Source: Paraburkholderia elongata
Lineage (GTDB): Bacteria > Pseudomonadota > Gammaproteobacteria > Burkholderiales > Burkholderiaceae
DNA length: 64,000 nt
Direction of reading: 5' to 3'
Assembly: GCF_013177735.1 (NCBI RefSeq)
Contig: NZ_WOEZ01000052.1
Location: 29,076-93,075 of the forward strand
Shown: positions 38,167-51,788 of the stretch, piece by piece
How positions within the stretch are numbered: the first letter of the stretch is position 1
How the letters are laid out: every line of letters begins with the position of its first letter
Notes under the pieces: model-generated
Told to the model about the DNA's origin: nothing
Databases searched by the model: none
The model's input: only the letters and a program-made list of their open reading frames with translations
Translations under genes and position numbers: made by a program

Positions 38167-38574
38167 ACGCAGCGATCACGCGCGGCGTTTCGCTGCGCCA
38201 CGAATGCGCGACGCCTCACTATTTGGCCAGGATGCCAAAATTTCACGATGTGGCATGAGCCCTTGCTTCGTAAAAAATCGTGGTGCGTGGCACAAATCCG
38301 CCATTTCGCAATGTCGCCCTACGTTGCACATCGTGAAACAACGAATCCAAGCCTTTATTTTTAAACGATATTTTTTGATCGAACGAACCGTCTAACAACC
38401 CCTTGCGCCGTGACTCGCTGACGTAGACTCTTTTACAAGAGCCGACGGTTCATAGGACGCAGCGAAAAGGGTGCAGCAAAAGACGGGACGAAAACGCAGT
38501 CGCAGTAAGTCCCCCGCCTCTACCTGAAGCCGCCACGGCATCGCAGCTTTTAATTGGCAATTGGGAGACTAAAA
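38167..38574. other. Gap with no recognised gene
   Basis: This 408-base stretch includes AT-rich sequence (about 38335-38400, with TTTATTTTTAAACGATATTTTTTG) that probably carries the promoter for the small gene at 38575. I see no coding frame with good composition and no strong hairpin. Confidence 0.4.
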
Positions 38575-38802
38575 ATGGAAGGCTTTCGCTTTGAATCAAC
38601 CCAGGGAGCGTTTTACATTTTGCCGGGCCAAGGTGGTTGGGAGGCAACTTACGGCAACGAGACGCTCGGTGAATTTTCCTGCCCGGAACAGGCAGCCGAT
38701 GAAGTCGCACGCGGCCTGACCTGCCCGCAGCTGACCGAAGTCGATACGTCGACGCTCGAGATTCCTGAAAAACTCAGCGAATGGGAAATCGTTCACGTTT
38801 GA
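38575..38802 (+). CDS. Small conserved-type acidic protein, 75 aa, function unknown
   Basis: TTGGGAGACTAAAA precedes the ATG at 38575. The protein is acidic (many Glu), soluble, with Phe/Tyr/Trp-rich N-terminal half (EGFRFESTQGAFYILPGQGG) and a C-terminal half with EVDTSTLEIPEKLSEWEI. It lacks a signal peptide or known motif. It converges on the isocitrate dehydrogenase gene and shares its strong hairpin terminator. I do not recognise the family. Confidence 0.7.
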   Translation: MEGFRFESTQGAFYILPGQGGWEATYGNETLGEFSCPEQAADEVARGLTCPQLTEVDTSTLEIPEKLSEWEIVHV

Positions 38803-38837
38803 GGGCAGGTATGACCGCTCCCGTACGCGTAGAAACA

Positions 38838-38866
38838 ACGATGGCGCTCCTGAGGAGCGCCATCGT
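38838..38866. terminator. Bidirectional terminator hairpin between the small gene and icd
   Basis: CGATGGCGCTCCT and AGGAGCGCCATCG are perfect thirteen-base inverted repeats separated by one base, extended by flanking A and T. It lies 35 bases after one stop and about 95 bases after the other, in the convergent position; downstream of it on the plus strand comes TCTTGCTT, a poor T-tract. Confidence 0.75.
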
Positions 38867-38960
38867 CTTGCTTACGGCTTATTTCCGCGCTTGTTTCAGT
38901 GCTTGCTTCGGTACGTTGAGCGACAGCCTCAGTACCTCATTCAGCACGTCATTCAGTACC

Positions 38961-41598
<2,638 letters not shown>

Positions 41599-43791
41599 AT
41601 GCAGAAACCATTTGTCGCCGGCCGCCCAGCGCGGCCAACGTTCGCGCGCGGCCATCGCCGTACTCCATCGCTACTCAATGCCGGGCTCTTCGTCAGCTTT
41701 GGTCTATCGTTGTCTACGCTGTCATCTTCAGGATGGGCGCAGGCGGCGCAGGCAAGTGACGCCGCCGCGACGCTGCCGGCCGTAAGCGTCTCGGCAACGA
41801 AAGACACCGCTGTGGCGCAGGCCGACACCGTCAGCGCCGGCGCCTTGGGTTCGCGCAAGCAGGTGGACACGCCGTTCTCGACGCACGTGGTGACGAGCGA
41901 CGAAGCGCAGGATCTGTTCGCGACTACCGCGAACGATATGTTCAAGTACGACCCGGCGGTATCGGTCAGCAGCGAAAACTCGATCAGCGAAAACTCGATG
42001 TTCAACGTGCGCGGCATGCCGATCGATACGCTGAACAGCATCAAGGTGGATGGTCAGACATTCCCCTCGTGGGACACCGATCTCTCGCTCGAACCGTTCG
42101 AGCAGGTCGAACTGCTCAAGGGCCTGTCCGGCTTCATGTACGGCTTCGGCTCGCCGGGCGGCATCGTCAACTACGTGCTGAAACGCCCGACCGACGATCC
42201 GTACCGCAGCATCTCGATCGGCTACAAGTCGGCGGGCGTGTTCAGCGAAGCGGTCGATCTGGGCGGCCGCTTCGGCCGCGACAACCGCTTTGGCTACCGC
42301 CTGAATCTCGTCAACGAAGACGGCAACACCGCTGAAGACCACGGTCATGTGCGCCGCCAGGTGGCCTCGCTGGCGTTCGACTTCCGCATTACGCCGGACC
42401 TGACCTTTAGCGCCGACGCCTTCTATCAGAAGCGCAAAACCAACGGCACGCTATTCGGCCTGATGTTCGGCAGCGGTCTCGGCATTCCCGACGCGAGCAC
42501 CGTCACCCACGCGCTGACGCAACCGCAGAACTACTATCAGACCGAGATGGCTTCGTTCGGCACGGGCCTTGATTACCGCCTTTCCGAGAACTGGCATGCG
42601 AGCGTGAAGTATCGCTTTGCGAAGGAAAACCGCACCAATTCGGACAGCTTCCTGTTTGTGACCGATAACGCGGGCAATTACTCGAACACGCTGTATGCGG
42701 CCATGACGCGTTACTTCTACCAGAACGTCGACGCGATGGTGCAGGGCAAATTCAACACCGGCAGCATCAAGCACGACGTCGTAATCGGCGCTGGTTTCGA
42801 GATGCAAACCAGCGAGTACAGCAACACAGAAGGCTGGAATAACGGCTACTTCCTCGGCAACGGCAATCTGTACAGCAGCACGCTCTTGACCAACGATGAA
42901 GTCAGCATCGGCTCGGAGCTTTATCGTCAGCAGCGCACCGCGCAGGCTGCCGTGTACGCGAGCGATACGGTGCAGTTCACGTCACGTCTGTCCGCCCTGG
43001 TCGGCGTGCGTTACACGCAATACCGCGAGCACGTGTACGCTCCGAGCGGCGCCGTATCGTCGCAATACAGCGCGGATCCGGTCACGCCGACCTTTGCGCT
43101 GATGTTCAAGACCGATCCGTACTCGACGGTGTACGCGAGCTACGTCGAATCGTTGGAACAGGGTGGCGCGGCCTCGAACACCAACCTCAATTTCCCTGCA
43201 ACGTTCGGCCCGCTGAAGAGCAAGCAGTATGAAGTCGGCTTCAAAACGGATCACAGCAAGTGGGGCGCCAATCTTGCGCTGTTCCGCGTCGATCAGGGCT
43301 ACAACTATACGAACTCGGCCAACATCTTCGTGCAGGACGGCACGAAGCGCTATACCGGCGTCGATGCAAGCGGCTGGCTTGCGCTGACGAGCGAATGGCG
43401 CGTGATGGGCGGCGTGATGTGGCTCGACACGAAGGCGGTCGACGTGGACGACGCGAGCGTCGAAGGCAAGCGCGTGTATGGCGCGCCGAGGTTCACCGTG
43501 ACCGGCCGGATCGAGTACAACCCATCGTATCTGCGTCCTTTGACGCTGGCGTTCGGCGGCAAGTACGTCGGCAACCAGGCGGTCGATGCAGCCAACTCGC
43601 AGTTCGTCCCGGCTTATGTCACTTACGATTTGAGCGGCCGCTACGAGACGAAAATTGCGGGCAAAGATGTGACGTTCCGGGCGGGGATCAACAATCTCTT
43701 CAACCGCCGTTACTGGACCACGGCGTGGGGATACTATGTAGCGCCTTCGCCGACACGGACTGCCGTGGCCAGCGCTACTTTGCAATTCTAA
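41599..43791 (+). CDS. TonB-dependent siderophore receptor
   Basis: Starting at the ATG at 41599 the precursor has 730 residues, with an N-terminal export signal (about 25-48, long and with basic start) before AQAAQASDAAATL. A plug domain (about 75-190) has TPFSTHVVTSDEAQDLFA, FNVRGMPIDTLNSIKVDG and VELLKGLSGFMYGFGSPGGIVNYVLKRPT, the siderophore-receptor pattern; the beta-barrel follows and ends in VASATLQF with the terminal Phe. It would import a ferric siderophore, or a similar ligand, into the periplasm. A small internal repeat, SENSISENS, occurs in the plug. No TonB, ABC importer or biosynthesis gene is adjacent. Confidence 0.92.
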   Translation: MQKPFVAGRPARPTFARGHRRTPSLLNAGLFVSFGLSLSTLSSSGWAQAAQASDAAATLPAVSVSATKDTAVAQADTVSAGALGSRKQVDTPFSTHVVTSDEAQDLFATTANDMFKYDPAVSVSSENSISENSMFNVRGMPIDTLNSIKVDGQTFPSWDTDLSLEPFEQVELLKGLSGFMYGFGSPGGIVNYVLKRPTDDPYRSISIGYKSAGVFSEAVDLGGRFGRDNRFGYRLNLVNEDGNTAEDHGHVRRQVASLAFDFRITPDLTFSADAFYQKRKTNGTLFGLMFGSGLGIPDASTVTHALTQPQNYYQTEMASFGTGLDYRLSENWHASVKYRFAKENRTNSDSFLFVTDNAGNYSNTLYAAMTRYFYQNVDAMVQGKFNTGSIKHDVVIGAGFEMQTSEYSNTEGWNNGYFLGNGNLYSSTLLTNDEVSIGSELYRQQRTAQAAVYASDTVQFTSRLSALVGVRYTQYREHVYAPSGAVSSQYSADPVTPTFALMFKTDPYSTVYASYVESLEQGGAASNTNLNFPATFGPLKSKQYEVGFKTDHSKWGANLALFRVDQGYNYTNSANIFVQDGTKRYTGVDASGWLALTSEWRVMGGVMWLDTKAVDVDDASVEGKRVYGAPRFTVTGRIEYNPSYLRPLTLAFGGKYVGNQAVDAANSQFVPAYVTYDLSGRYETKIAGKDVTFRAGINNLFNRRYWTTAWGYYVAPSPTRTAVASATLQF

Positions 43792-43847
43792 GCAATACGT
43801 GCGAAGGGAGGAGCGCCCGCGGCAGCAGCGGGCGCACCTCCTTCCAA

Positions 43848-44765
43848 TCAGTTCACCGACGGCACCCCGACCATACCGGGGATCTCGGCGACAAGCGCAT
43901 CAATCGCGCAGCGCGTCTTCAACGCGAGATACCGACTCTTCGGCCACACAACGTGGATCTCCTGAGAAGGGCGAAAGCAATTCTCCATCACGGTCACCAA
44001 CTGATCTGTTTCCACATAGCGCGCCAGCAGCCAACTCGGCAGCCACGCCAGCCCGAAGCCCGCAATCGCGGCATCCACGATCCCCTGCATGTCGTCAAAA
44101 CTAAGCTGCGGCTCTACATCCGCGCGGCGCATTTGCCCATCGACATCGAGTACGTTCCACGGCTCAAGAACCCCGTTGCGTGAATACGCAATGATCGTAT
44201 GCCCGTGGAATTCATCCACACGGCCCGGCATGCCGTACCGAGCCAGATACGCCGGCGCGGCACCAATGCTTGCATACTGAACACCGAGCCGCCGAGCCGC
44301 GAGACTCACGCTATCGACCAGTGGACCGATCCGCACCACGAGATCGAAGCCCTCTTCTACGACATCCACAAAGCGATCAGTGACCGAAATGTCGATCTTC
44401 AATTGCGGATGCCGTCGCGCAAGCCCAAGCAGCACCGGCGCCACACAATGATGGCCGAAGGCTTGCGGCACGCTCACCCGCAGACGCCCTTTGGGTTCGC
44501 GGCGGCCTGAGTCCAGATCGGCTTCAGCGGCCTCGAGTTCGGCGAGCGCACGCACGCAGCGGTCGTAATAGGCTTGCCCGTCCTCCGTGAGACTTTGACT
44601 GCGCGTCGTGCGATTGAGCAGGCGCACGCCGAGGCGCTTTTCAAGCCGGACGATCACCTTGCCGACGGCCGAGCGCGTCAGGTTCAACCGCTCCGCCGCC
44701 AACGCAAAACTGCCCGTTTCGACGACGCGCACGAATGTCGTCACGCCGTCAAGAATGTCGCTCAT
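43848..44765 (-). CDS. LysR-family transcriptional regulator
   Basis: The 305-residue protein starts MSDILDGVTTFVRVVETGSFA; helix-turn-helix at about 18-45 (LAAERLNLTRSAVGKVIVRLEKRL) followed by NRTTRSQSLTEDG. The effector domain is complete. It converges on the TonB receptor gene (56 bases between stops) and is divergent from the MFS transporter gene at 44894 (128-base gap), so the transporter is its likeliest target. Confidence 0.9.
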   Translation of the reverse strand: MSDILDGVTTFVRVVETGSFALAAERLNLTRSAVGKVIVRLEKRLGVRLLNRTTRSQSLTEDGQAYYDRCVRALAELEAAEADLDSGRREPKGRLRVSVPQAFGHHCVAPVLLGLARRHPQLKIDISVTDRFVDVVEEGFDLVVRIGPLVDSVSLAARRLGVQYASIGAAPAYLARYGMPGRVDEFHGHTIIAYSRNGVLEPWNVLDVDGQMRRADVEPQLSFDDMQGIVDAAIAGFGLAWLPSWLLARYVETDQLVTVMENCFRPSQEIHVVWPKSRYLALKTRCAIDALVAEIPGMVGVPSVN

Positions 44766-44893
44766 ACCTTCACTTTATTGGTTCCACCAAGGATGCATTG
44801 CTCGGACTGAATAGCATCAATCGGGACATGAATTCCCCACTATATTACACACTCTCTGGTGGCCAAGGCCATCGACTATCGAGGTGAATTCCT

Positions 44894-46606
44894 ATGTCCA
44901 GATATCGGAACGCGTCGCCACGGCACGACGAACGGCCACACGCGAGCGCCACTACGGCCCAGACCGAATATCGCTCGAGCGCGCGGCAGTCGCGCACCGG
45001 CGGAGCCACGTCTGGCGAACTTGCGCAAACGACGACCCGCTTCTCCATTCGCAAGAACACCCTGGCATTGGGCGCCGTGTGTCTCGCTTCACTGATGTTC
45101 GCCCTCGAAATCTCGAGCGTGCCGGTGATCCTGCCCACGCTCGAGCGTGTTCTGCACGGCGACTTCAAGGGCATGCAGTGGATCATGAATGTCTACACGC
45201 TCGCGGTAACCACGGTATTGATGGCGACCGGCACGCTGGCGGATCGATTCGGCCGCCGGCGCATTTTCGTCATCGGTATTGCGCTGTTCGGCCTGACCTC
45301 GTTGATTTGCGGCCTCGCGCAGAGCGTGCCAACGCTGATCGTCGCGCGTTTGTTGCAAGGCGCGAGCGGCGGTGCGATGTTGATATGTCAGGTCGCCGTG
45401 CTCTCGCACCAGTTCAACGAGGGACCCGAACGCGCCCGGGCGTTCAGCGCATGGGGCATCATTCTCGGCATCGGGTTGGGCTTTGGACCGATCATCGGCG
45501 GGATGATCGTGACGGTGTCCGGGTGGCAATGGGTCTTCTGGGTGCACGCGCTGCTCGCCATCGTCACGTTAGCGCTGGTCTTCGGCGGCGTGCAGGAATC
45601 GCGCGACCCGCACGCGCATACGCTCGACGTGGCCGGCATCGTCACACTTTCGCTGGCGGTTTTCGGTCTGGTGTATTTCATCACCCAGGGCTCGGACCTC
45701 GGCTTCACGAGCTCTCGCGCGATTTTCATTGTCGTGGCGACGGTGATTGCCTTCGTGGCCTTTCTTTGCGCGGAGCAATTTAGCGCACGCCCGATGTTCG
45801 ATTTTTCGGTATTCAGGATTCCGCAGTTTTCTGGTGCGCTGATGGGCTCCGCAGGCATGAACTTCAGTTTCTGGCCCTTCATGATCTACATACCGATCTA
45901 CTTCCAGATCGGCCTCGGCTACGACAGCATGAGCGCGGGCCTGGCGCTACTTGCGTACACGCTGCCGACGCTGCTGTTTCCCCCGCTCGGCGAACGGCTT
46001 GTGTTGCGCTACGGCTCGGGAATCGCGATCCCGGGGGGCCTCTTTATCATCGGCCTTGGCTTCATGCTGATGAAGTACGGCAGCAGTGTCGCGCATCCGG
46101 ACGCGCTGACTATGTTGCCCGGTTGCGTACTAGCCGGCGCCGGTCTCGGCCTGACCAACACGCCCGTTACTAACACGACAACCGGTGCCGTTCCCGCAGA
46201 GCGAGCGGGCATGGCATCCGGCATCGACATGAGTGCGCGGATGATTACGCTTGCGATCAACATCGCCTTGATGGGCGCGATATTGATTGCCGGTATTCTG
46301 TTCCATCTGAAGGCAAGGCTGCCGGCGACGATCGACACCGGACTGCTCGCACGGCTCGCCGAGAAGATCGCAGCGGGTGATGTCGAAGCAGTCGGAGCGG
46401 GAATTCCTGCGTTGGCGCAGATCGATCCCGCTGGAACCGCCGTTCACGCTGCGCTGATGGAAGGTTTTGGATGGGTGATGCTATACGGCGGTGTTGGCGT
46501 ATGGGTACTGGCCGCGCTCAGCTTCGTGATCTCGGGAAGCGCGTCGAGAAACGCGAAACCCGGAACGGCCACCCCACGCGCCTCCCTCCCTGCCGACCCT
46601 GGCTAA
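44894..46606 (+). CDS. MFS exporter, DHA2 family (14 helices)
   Basis: The 570-residue protein has an unusually long polar N-terminus (about 50 residues, rich in Arg/Ser/Thr) before helix 1. The family motifs are FALEISSVPVILPTLERVL (helix 1), TLADRFGRRRIFV (motif A), and GIILGIGLGFGPIIGGMIV (motif C, antiporter type). C-terminal helices follow to a polar tail. Likely drug or metabolite efflux. It is divergent from a LysR regulator and converges on the last gene of the mhp operon, 39 bases apart. Confidence 0.88.
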   Translation: MSRYRNASPRHDERPHASATTAQTEYRSSARQSRTGGATSGELAQTTTRFSIRKNTLALGAVCLASLMFALEISSVPVILPTLERVLHGDFKGMQWIMNVYTLAVTTVLMATGTLADRFGRRRIFVIGIALFGLTSLICGLAQSVPTLIVARLLQGASGGAMLICQVAVLSHQFNEGPERARAFSAWGIILGIGLGFGPIIGGMIVTVSGWQWVFWVHALLAIVTLALVFGGVQESRDPHAHTLDVAGIVTLSLAVFGLVYFITQGSDLGFTSSRAIFIVVATVIAFVAFLCAEQFSARPMFDFSVFRIPQFSGALMGSAGMNFSFWPFMIYIPIYFQIGLGYDSMSAGLALLAYTLPTLLFPPLGERLVLRYGSGIAIPGGLFIIGLGFMLMKYGSSVAHPDALTMLPGCVLAGAGLGLTNTPVTNTTTGAVPAERAGMASGIDMSARMITLAINIALMGAILIAGILFHLKARLPATIDTGLLARLAEKIAAGDVEAVGAGIPALAQIDPAGTAVHAALMEGFGWVMLYGGVGVWVLAALSFVISGSASRNAKPGTATPRASLPADPG

Positions 46607-46645
46607 CCCGGCAAAGCGTGACGCACTACCCAACATCGCCCAATA

Positions 46646-47527
46646 TCAACGACTCAAAAACTCGACAACCATCCGGTTGAATTTTTCAGCGTGCTCCCAC
46701 TGCGCCCAATGTCCGCATCGACCGAACACATGCAAATCCGCGTTCTGCATGCCGGCAACCAGGCGCAGTCCCACATCCATCGGCACAAACCGATCATCTC
46801 GCCCCCAGATCACCAGCGTCTGCGCCGAAATCTCTCCAAGCCGCGGGCCGAAATCATTGAACTGCTTCGGATTAGCCGCCAGGCTCTTAACAAAGTTCTC
46901 CAGATGATCCCGCCGCGCGAGCATGTTATCGAGTCGCGCCTCCATGAGATCGTCCGTTAGCGCCTTGGTATCGAACACGAACACATTCATCATGCGCTTG
47001 AGATTCTCGATCGTCGGCTCGCGATACAGGCCTTGCAGCAGCTTGATACCCTCGGTCGGCATCGGCACAAACTGACTGGGCCCACCAGTCCCACCCCCCA
47101 TCAACACCAGCTTGCCGACACGCTGCGGATTCTCCAGCGCAAAGGCCACCGCGCTATGCCCGCCCATTGAGTTACCGATGATATGCACCCGTTCGATATC
47201 GAGCGCATCGAGCAAGCCCTTCAACGAGCGCGCGTTGAGTTCGGAGCGCGAGCCGTCACACACGATCGGATCGCTCTTGCTCCAGCCGAGGCAGTCCATC
47301 AGGATCACACGATACCCTGCTTTCACAAGCGGCTCGACATTGCGATTGAAGTTCGCCCAACCACTCGCGCCCGGACCCGAGCCGTGCAACATCACCACCG
47401 TTTCCGTGCCCTGACCGACGTCGTTGTAGTGCAACTGCACGTCGCGCTCAGCTTCATTCTCGCCTTGCTTGATCCGCACGAACCTGCTGGTCGACGCTTC
47501 GGTGAATGCCGGTACATTTGAGCTCAT
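46646..47527 (-). CDS. mhpC: 2-hydroxy-6-oxonona-2,4-dienedioate hydrolase
   Basis: The ATG at 47527 gives 293 residues, the normal MhpC length; the ORF reaches back into mhpT only by chance. The alpha/beta-hydrolase triad is complete: GNSMGGHS (Ser near 118), GRDDRFVP (Asp near 245) and [10 protein letters not shown] (His near 273), with [14 protein letters not shown] as oxyanion element. It splits the meta-cleavage product of 3-(2,3-dihydroxyphenyl)propionate into succinate and 2-hydroxypenta-2,4-dienoate. It is the last gene in this cluster, not the third as in Escherichia coli. Confidence 0.93.
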   Translation of the reverse strand: MSSNVPAFTEASTSRFVRIKQGENEAERDVQLHYNDVGQGTETVVMLHGSGPGASGWANFNRNVEPLVKAGYRVILMDCLGWSKSDPIVCDGSRSELNARSLKGLLDALDIERVHIIGNSMGGHSAVAFALENPQRVGKLVLMGGGTGGPSQFVPMPTEGIKLLQGLYREPTIENLKRMMNVFVFDTKALTDDLMEARLDNMLARRDHLENFVKSLAANPKQFNDFGPRLGEISAQTLVIWGRDDRFVPMDVGLRLVAGMQNADLHVFGRCGHWAQWEHAEKFNRMVVEFLSR

Positions 47528-47606
47528 GTTGAATTCCTTTTCTCTGAAGAGTTGATTGGCCGCGAGCCGCTCATGACGGCAAGCTCGCGTATCTGCTGGC
47601 GCGGCT

Positions 47607-48854
47607 CTATTGCGCCGTCGCCGGCCCATAAACAGGCGCAGGCTTGCCCACGACACGCCATGCCGCAAGCGCCGCAATCGCGATCAGCGGAATGCTCGCG
47701 CTCAACAGCACGGTGGCGCTTTGCCCGATCGCGAGCAACTGGCCGGCGATCAGCGGTCCGAAAATCGAACCCATGCGCCCCACCGCGACGGCCGCGCCCA
47801 CACCCGTGCCGCGCACTTCGGTCGGATAGATGCTGCTTGCAAGCGCATACAGCACCGACTGTCCGCCGACCAGAAACAGACCCGCCAGCAATCCGCCCCA
47901 CGCCATCGACGTGCCGCCGCTCGCACCCACGAGCGCGGCCAGCGCCACCGCAATGCCCAGATACATGCCGGCCACCGTGCGGCGGCGGCCCATCCGGTCC
48001 ATCATGCTGGCGATCGCAATCGCGCCAATCCCGCCGCCGATGTTGAACATCATCTGCACGACACCCGACTGCACCCGCGTGAGGCCGCGGCTCAACACCA
48101 GCGACGGCAGCCAGTTGATCAGGAAATACAGCACAATCAGCGTGCCCAGATAGCTGATCCACAACGCGACGGTCGTCCCGGCGCGCCCTTCTTTCCACAG
48201 CGCCTGTGCAACACCAGGCGACGCCTCGCGCAATCCGCCGGGCTTCGAGCCGGAAGTCGAGCGCGCCGCCACGAATTGCGCCGACTCGCGCATGAAGATC
48301 GCCAGCAACGGCAGCACCACAAGCGGCCCGACGCCGCCGACGTAAAAGATATGCCGCCAGCTTTCATCGCCTGGACTGACGATGCCGATGACCGCCGCCA
48401 GCGCCGCACCGAACGGCATGCCGCAATACATCGCCCCGACAGCAGTGTTGCGCTGATGCGGCGCCGCTGCCTCCGAGCACAGCGCGATCAGGTTCGGCAT
48501 GGCCGCGCCGAGACCGAGACCCGTCAGAAACCGCGCCGCCAGCAGACTGTTGAGGTCCCACACCTGCGTGGTCGCAATCGAGAAAATGCCGAATATGGCT
48601 ACCGAAAGCATCAAGATGCGCTTGCGGCCCAGCTTGTCGGCGAGACGTCCGCCGATTGCCGCGCCGGGCAGCAAGCCAAGCGCGCCGATGCTGAAGGCCC
48701 AGCCCATCTGCGCCACCGCAAGATGAAATTCACGCGCCATGCGCGGCGCCGCGACGCCGGTGGATTGCAGATCCAGTCCCTCCAGCAAGGCGACGATGAG
48801 ACATAGCCCGACAGTGACGGCACCGCTTGTCCGAGTGTTGCTTGATCGCTGCAT
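47607..48854 (-). CDS. mhpT: MFS transporter for 3-(3-hydroxyphenyl)propionate
   Basis: The ATG at 48854 follows GGAGACTTTT and gives 415 residues with twelve membrane segments. The pattern [21 protein letters not shown] in helix 1 and [15 protein letters not shown] (motif A) is that of the aromatic acid:H+ symporter family (MhpT, PcaK, HppK). It lies inside the mhp operon, 97 bases after mhpE and 79 before mhpC, so it is the uptake system for phenylpropanoid substrates. Confidence 0.92.
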   Translation of the reverse strand: MQRSSNTRTSGAVTVGLCLIVALLEGLDLQSTGVAAPRMAREFHLAVAQMGWAFSIGALGLLPGAAIGGRLADKLGRKRILMLSVAIFGIFSIATTQVWDLNSLLAARFLTGLGLGAAMPNLIALCSEAAAPHQRNTAVGAMYCGMPFGAALAAVIGIVSPGDESWRHIFYVGGVGPLVVLPLLAIFMRESAQFVAARSTSGSKPGGLREASPGVAQALWKEGRAGTTVALWISYLGTLIVLYFLINWLPSLVLSRGLTRVQSGVVQMMFNIGGGIGAIAIASMMDRMGRRRTVAGMYLGIAVALAALVGASGGTSMAWGGLLAGLFLVGGQSVLYALASSIYPTEVRGTGVGAAVAVGRMGSIFGPLIAGQLLAIGQSATVLLSASIPLIAIAALAAWRVVGKPAPVYGPATAQ

Positions 48855-48951
48855 AAAAGTCTCCAATGTGTTTTCAGCATCGCTCTTGGTGGCGATCACG
48901 CTGTGGTGGGATTGACGGCACCAAGGACGCCGTCTGGTTTCACTAAAAACG

Positions 48952-49968
48952 TCACACGCCCGCGGTCCGCTTCAGATCCAGAGCGACGTCGACGATCATG
49001 TCTTCCTGACCGCCGACCATGCGGCGCTTGCCCAGTTCGACGAGAATGTCCACGGTCTTCAGGCCATACTTCTTCGCGGCCACTTCCGAGTGGCGCAGGA
49101 AGCTCGAATACACGCCCGCATAGCCCAGCGCGAGCGTTTCGCGATCGACGCGCACGGGGCGGTCCTGCAACGGACGCACGATGTCGTCGGCGGCATCCAT
49201 CAGCGTGTAGAGGTCGGTGCCGTGGTTCCAACCCATGCGCTCGGCCGCCGCGATAAACACTTCGAGCGGCGCGTTACCCGCGCCCGCACCCATCCCGCCA
49301 AGCGACGCATCGATACGGTCGCAGCCCTCTTCCACCGCGACGATCGAGTTCGCCACGCCCAGCGACAGGTTGTGGTGCGCGTGCATGCCCGTCTGCGTTT
49401 CGGGCTTTAGCACGGCCTTCACCGCGCGGAAACGGTCGCGCACGTCGTTCATCGTCAGTGCGCCGCCCGAATCGACCACGTAAATGCAGGTCGCGCCGTA
49501 GGTTTCCATCTTTTTCGCTTCGACCGCGAGGTTCTCAGGCGTGGTCATATGACTCATCATCAGGAAGCCAACGGTGTCCATGCCGAGTTCGCGTGCGTAT
49601 TCGATGTGTTGCTTCGAGATATCCGCCTCGGTGCAATGCGTGGCAACACGCACGATCCGCGCGCCTGCCTGATAGGCCGCCTTCAGATCGTGAATCGTGC
49701 CGATGCCGGGCAGCAGCAGCGTCGCGATCTGTGCGTGCTCGAGCACGTCCGCCACTGCCTCGATCCATTCGAGGTCGCTATGCGCGCCGAAGCCGTAATT
49801 GAAGCTCGAGCCTTGCAGCCCGTCGCCATGCGCGACTTCGATGCTGTCCACCCGGGCTTTATCGAGCGCGCGTGCAATCTGCTGCACGTTGTCGATCGAA
49901 TACTGATGGCGGATCGCGTGGCTGCCGTCGCGCAGCGTCACGTCGGAGATATACAGTTTCTTGTCCAT
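48952..49968 (-). CDS. mhpE: 4-hydroxy-2-oxovalerate aldolase
   Basis: The 338 residues include the DRE-TIM metallolyase motif [14 protein letters not shown] (about 10-24), the HAHHNL metal-binding His pair near 195, and [14 protein letters not shown], followed by the C-terminal DmpG communication domain. The enzyme splits 4-hydroxy-2-oxopentanoate into pyruvate and acetaldehyde, and hands the aldehyde through a channel to MhpF, whose gene is 13 bases upstream. Confidence 0.96.
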   Translation of the reverse strand: MDKKLYISDVTLRDGSHAIRHQYSIDNVQQIARALDKARVDSIEVAHGDGLQGSSFNYGFGAHSDLEWIEAVADVLEHAQIATLLLPGIGTIHDLKAAYQAGARIVRVATHCTEADISKQHIEYARELGMDTVGFLMMSHMTTPENLAVEAKKMETYGATCIYVVDSGGALTMNDVRDRFRAVKAVLKPETQTGMHAHHNLSLGVANSIVAVEEGCDRIDASLGGMGAGAGNAPLEVFIAAAERMGWNHGTDLYTLMDAADDIVRPLQDRPVRVDRETLALGYAGVYSSFLRHSEVAAKKYGLKTVDILVELGKRRMVGGQEDMIVDVALDLKRTAGV

Positions 49969-49981
49969 GCGAAAAGTCTCC

Positions 49982-50923
49982 TTAAGCCTGCACGAGCGAT
50001 TGCGCCATGCGCTCCGCGGTCGCGAGCGCGGCCGATGTCATGATGTCGAGATTGCCGGCATAAGCGGGCAGATAATGCGCGGCGCCTTCCACCTCGATGA
50101 ACACCGAGGTTTTCAAGCCGCTGAAGCGGCCAAGACCCGGAATAGTCAGCGGTGCATCGGCGGGGATCACGTCGAACTGCACCTTCTGCTTCAGACGATA
50201 GCCCGGCACGTATGCGTGAACCGCCGCGGCCATCGCTTCGATCGACGCTTCCACTTGCGCCTCGTCCACGAGATCCGACAGCACGTAGACGGTGTCGCGC
50301 ATCATCACTGGCGGCTCGGCCGGATTGAGCACGATGATGGCCTTGCCCTTCGCCGCGCCGCCGACCGCTTCGATCGCCTTCGAGGTGGTTTCCGTGAACT
50401 CGTCGATATTCGCGCGCGTGCCGGGACCGGCGGACTTGCTGCTGATCGACGCGACGATTTCCGCGTAGTGGACCTTCGCCACGCGCGAGACCGCCGCGAC
50501 CATCGGAATCGTCGCCTGGCCGCCGCAGGTCACCATGTTCACGTTGCGGGCGTCGAGATGTGCATCGAGGTTCACGACCGGCACGCAGTACGGGCCGATT
50601 GCCGCGGGCGTCAGGTCGATCAGGCGGATGCCCGGCTTGAGCGCACGCAGGAACGCATCATTCTTCACGTGCGCGCCGGCCGAGGTCGCGTCGAATACGA
50701 AATCGATGTCGTCGAACACCGGCAGACGCGCCAGCCCTTCGACGCCTTCGTGCGTGGTCGCCACGCCGAGACGCGCGGCGCGCGCCAGACCATCGGACGC
50801 CGCGTCGATGCCCACCATCGCCGCGACTTCCAGATGCTTGCTGCTGCGCATGATCTTGATCATCAGATCGGTGCCGATGTTGCCCGAGCCGATGATCGCG
50901 GCCTTGAGTTTTTCGCTTGCCAT
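49982..50923 (-). CDS. mhpF: Acetaldehyde dehydrogenase (acylating)
   Basis: The ATG at 50923, behind TTGAGGACTGAC, gives 313 residues. The NAD site is [14 protein letters not shown] (about 10-22), the catalytic Cys is in [12 protein letters not shown] (about 131), and [22 protein letters not shown] is the family signature. It converts acetaldehyde and CoA to acetyl-CoA with MhpE. The mhpD stop is one base from the start, so translation is coupled. Confidence 0.96.
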   Translation of the reverse strand: MASEKLKAAIIGSGNIGTDLMIKIMRSSKHLEVAAMVGIDAASDGLARAARLGVATTHEGVEGLARLPVFDDIDFVFDATSAGAHVKNDAFLRALKPGIRLIDLTPAAIGPYCVPVVNLDAHLDARNVNMVTCGGQATIPMVAAVSRVAKVHYAEIVASISSKSAGPGTRANIDEFTETTSKAIEAVGGAAKGKAIIVLNPAEPPVMMRDTVYVLSDLVDEAQVEASIEAMAAAVHAYVPGYRLKQKVQFDVIPADAPLTIPGLGRFSGLKTSVFIEVEGAAHYLPAYAGNLDIMTSAALATAERMAQSLVQA

Positions 50924-50924
50924 G

Positions 50925-51770
50925 TCAGTCCTCAATTGAGTGCTTGCTTATGCGGAGAAAGTCGGCGGAGAAAGTCGCGCGAACGCTGCCGAGGCCGTCG
51001 ATCTGCGCGCTGAAGGTGCCGGGTCGAGTCACCGCGACCATCGGACCAAGCGCGCCGGTCATCAGCACGTCGCCGGCGCGCAGTGGTGTGCCGAGTTGAA
51101 CCATCCGGTCCGCGAGCCACGCGGCGGCGTTCAGTGGATTGCCGAGGCACGCGAAGCCGTTGCCGCGCGAGAGCACGTCGGCATCGTTCGCCAGCGTCAT
51201 CGCGCAGGCCGCGAGGTCCACGTCGCGCAGCAGCACGGGGCGGCTGCCGAGCACGAAGCGCGCACTCGACGCGTTGTCCGCGACGGTGTCGACGAAGCGG
51301 ATATTCCAGCCTTCGATACGGCTATCCACTACTTCGATCGATGCCACCGCATAGGCGGTAGCGCGAATCAGGTCGGCGTAGGTGTGTTTTTCGTGGACGA
51401 GATCGCGTTCGAGCACCAGCGCGATTTCCGCTTCCACTTTCGGCTGGATCAATTCGCCGAGCGGAATCGGCTGGTTGTCGCCGTATGCCATCGACGCAAA
51501 CAGCGCGCCGAAATCCGGCTGATCGACGCCGAGCTGGCGTTGCACCGCGGGTGAGGTCAGGCCGATCTTGCGGCCAACGATGCGCTCGCCTGCCGCCACC
51601 CGCGCCTCGATATTGACTTGCTGCACGGCGTAGGCGAGTTCGGCTGCCTCTGCCGCATTCGCGGCTTGCGCGAGGCGAGCGTCGTCGCGCAGCGGCGCGA
51701 TGGTCCGGCGCGTGCGTTCGGATTCGCGCAACTGCTGCGCGAGCGCTTCAACATGGCTTCGATGGTTCAT
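50925..51770 (-). CDS. mhpD: 2-keto-4-pentenoate hydratase
   Basis: The 281-residue protein belongs to the fumarylacetoacetase-like hydratase family: [23 protein letters not shown] (about 66-88), [14 protein letters not shown] with the metal-binding Glu pair (about 107-120), and [12 protein letters not shown]. It adds water to 2-hydroxypenta-2,4-dienoate to give 4-hydroxy-2-oxopentanoate. It is encoded between mhpB (18 bases) and mhpF (1 base). The length is slightly more than the usual 265-270, with an N-terminal helix. Confidence 0.94.
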   Translation of the reverse strand: MNHRSHVEALAQQLRESERTRRTIAPLRDDARLAQAANAAEAAELAYAVQQVNIEARVAAGERIVGRKIGLTSPAVQRQLGVDQPDFGALFASMAYGDNQPIPLGELIQPKVEAEIALVLERDLVHEKHTYADLIRATAYAVASIEVVDSRIEGWNIRFVDTVADNASSARFVLGSRPVLLRDVDLAACAMTLANDADVLSRGNGFACLGNPLNAAAWLADRMVQLGTPLRAGDVLMTGALGPMVAVTRPGTFSAQIDGLGSVRATFSADFLRISKHSIED

Positions 51771-51788
51771 GACGGTTCCCTGATTCAG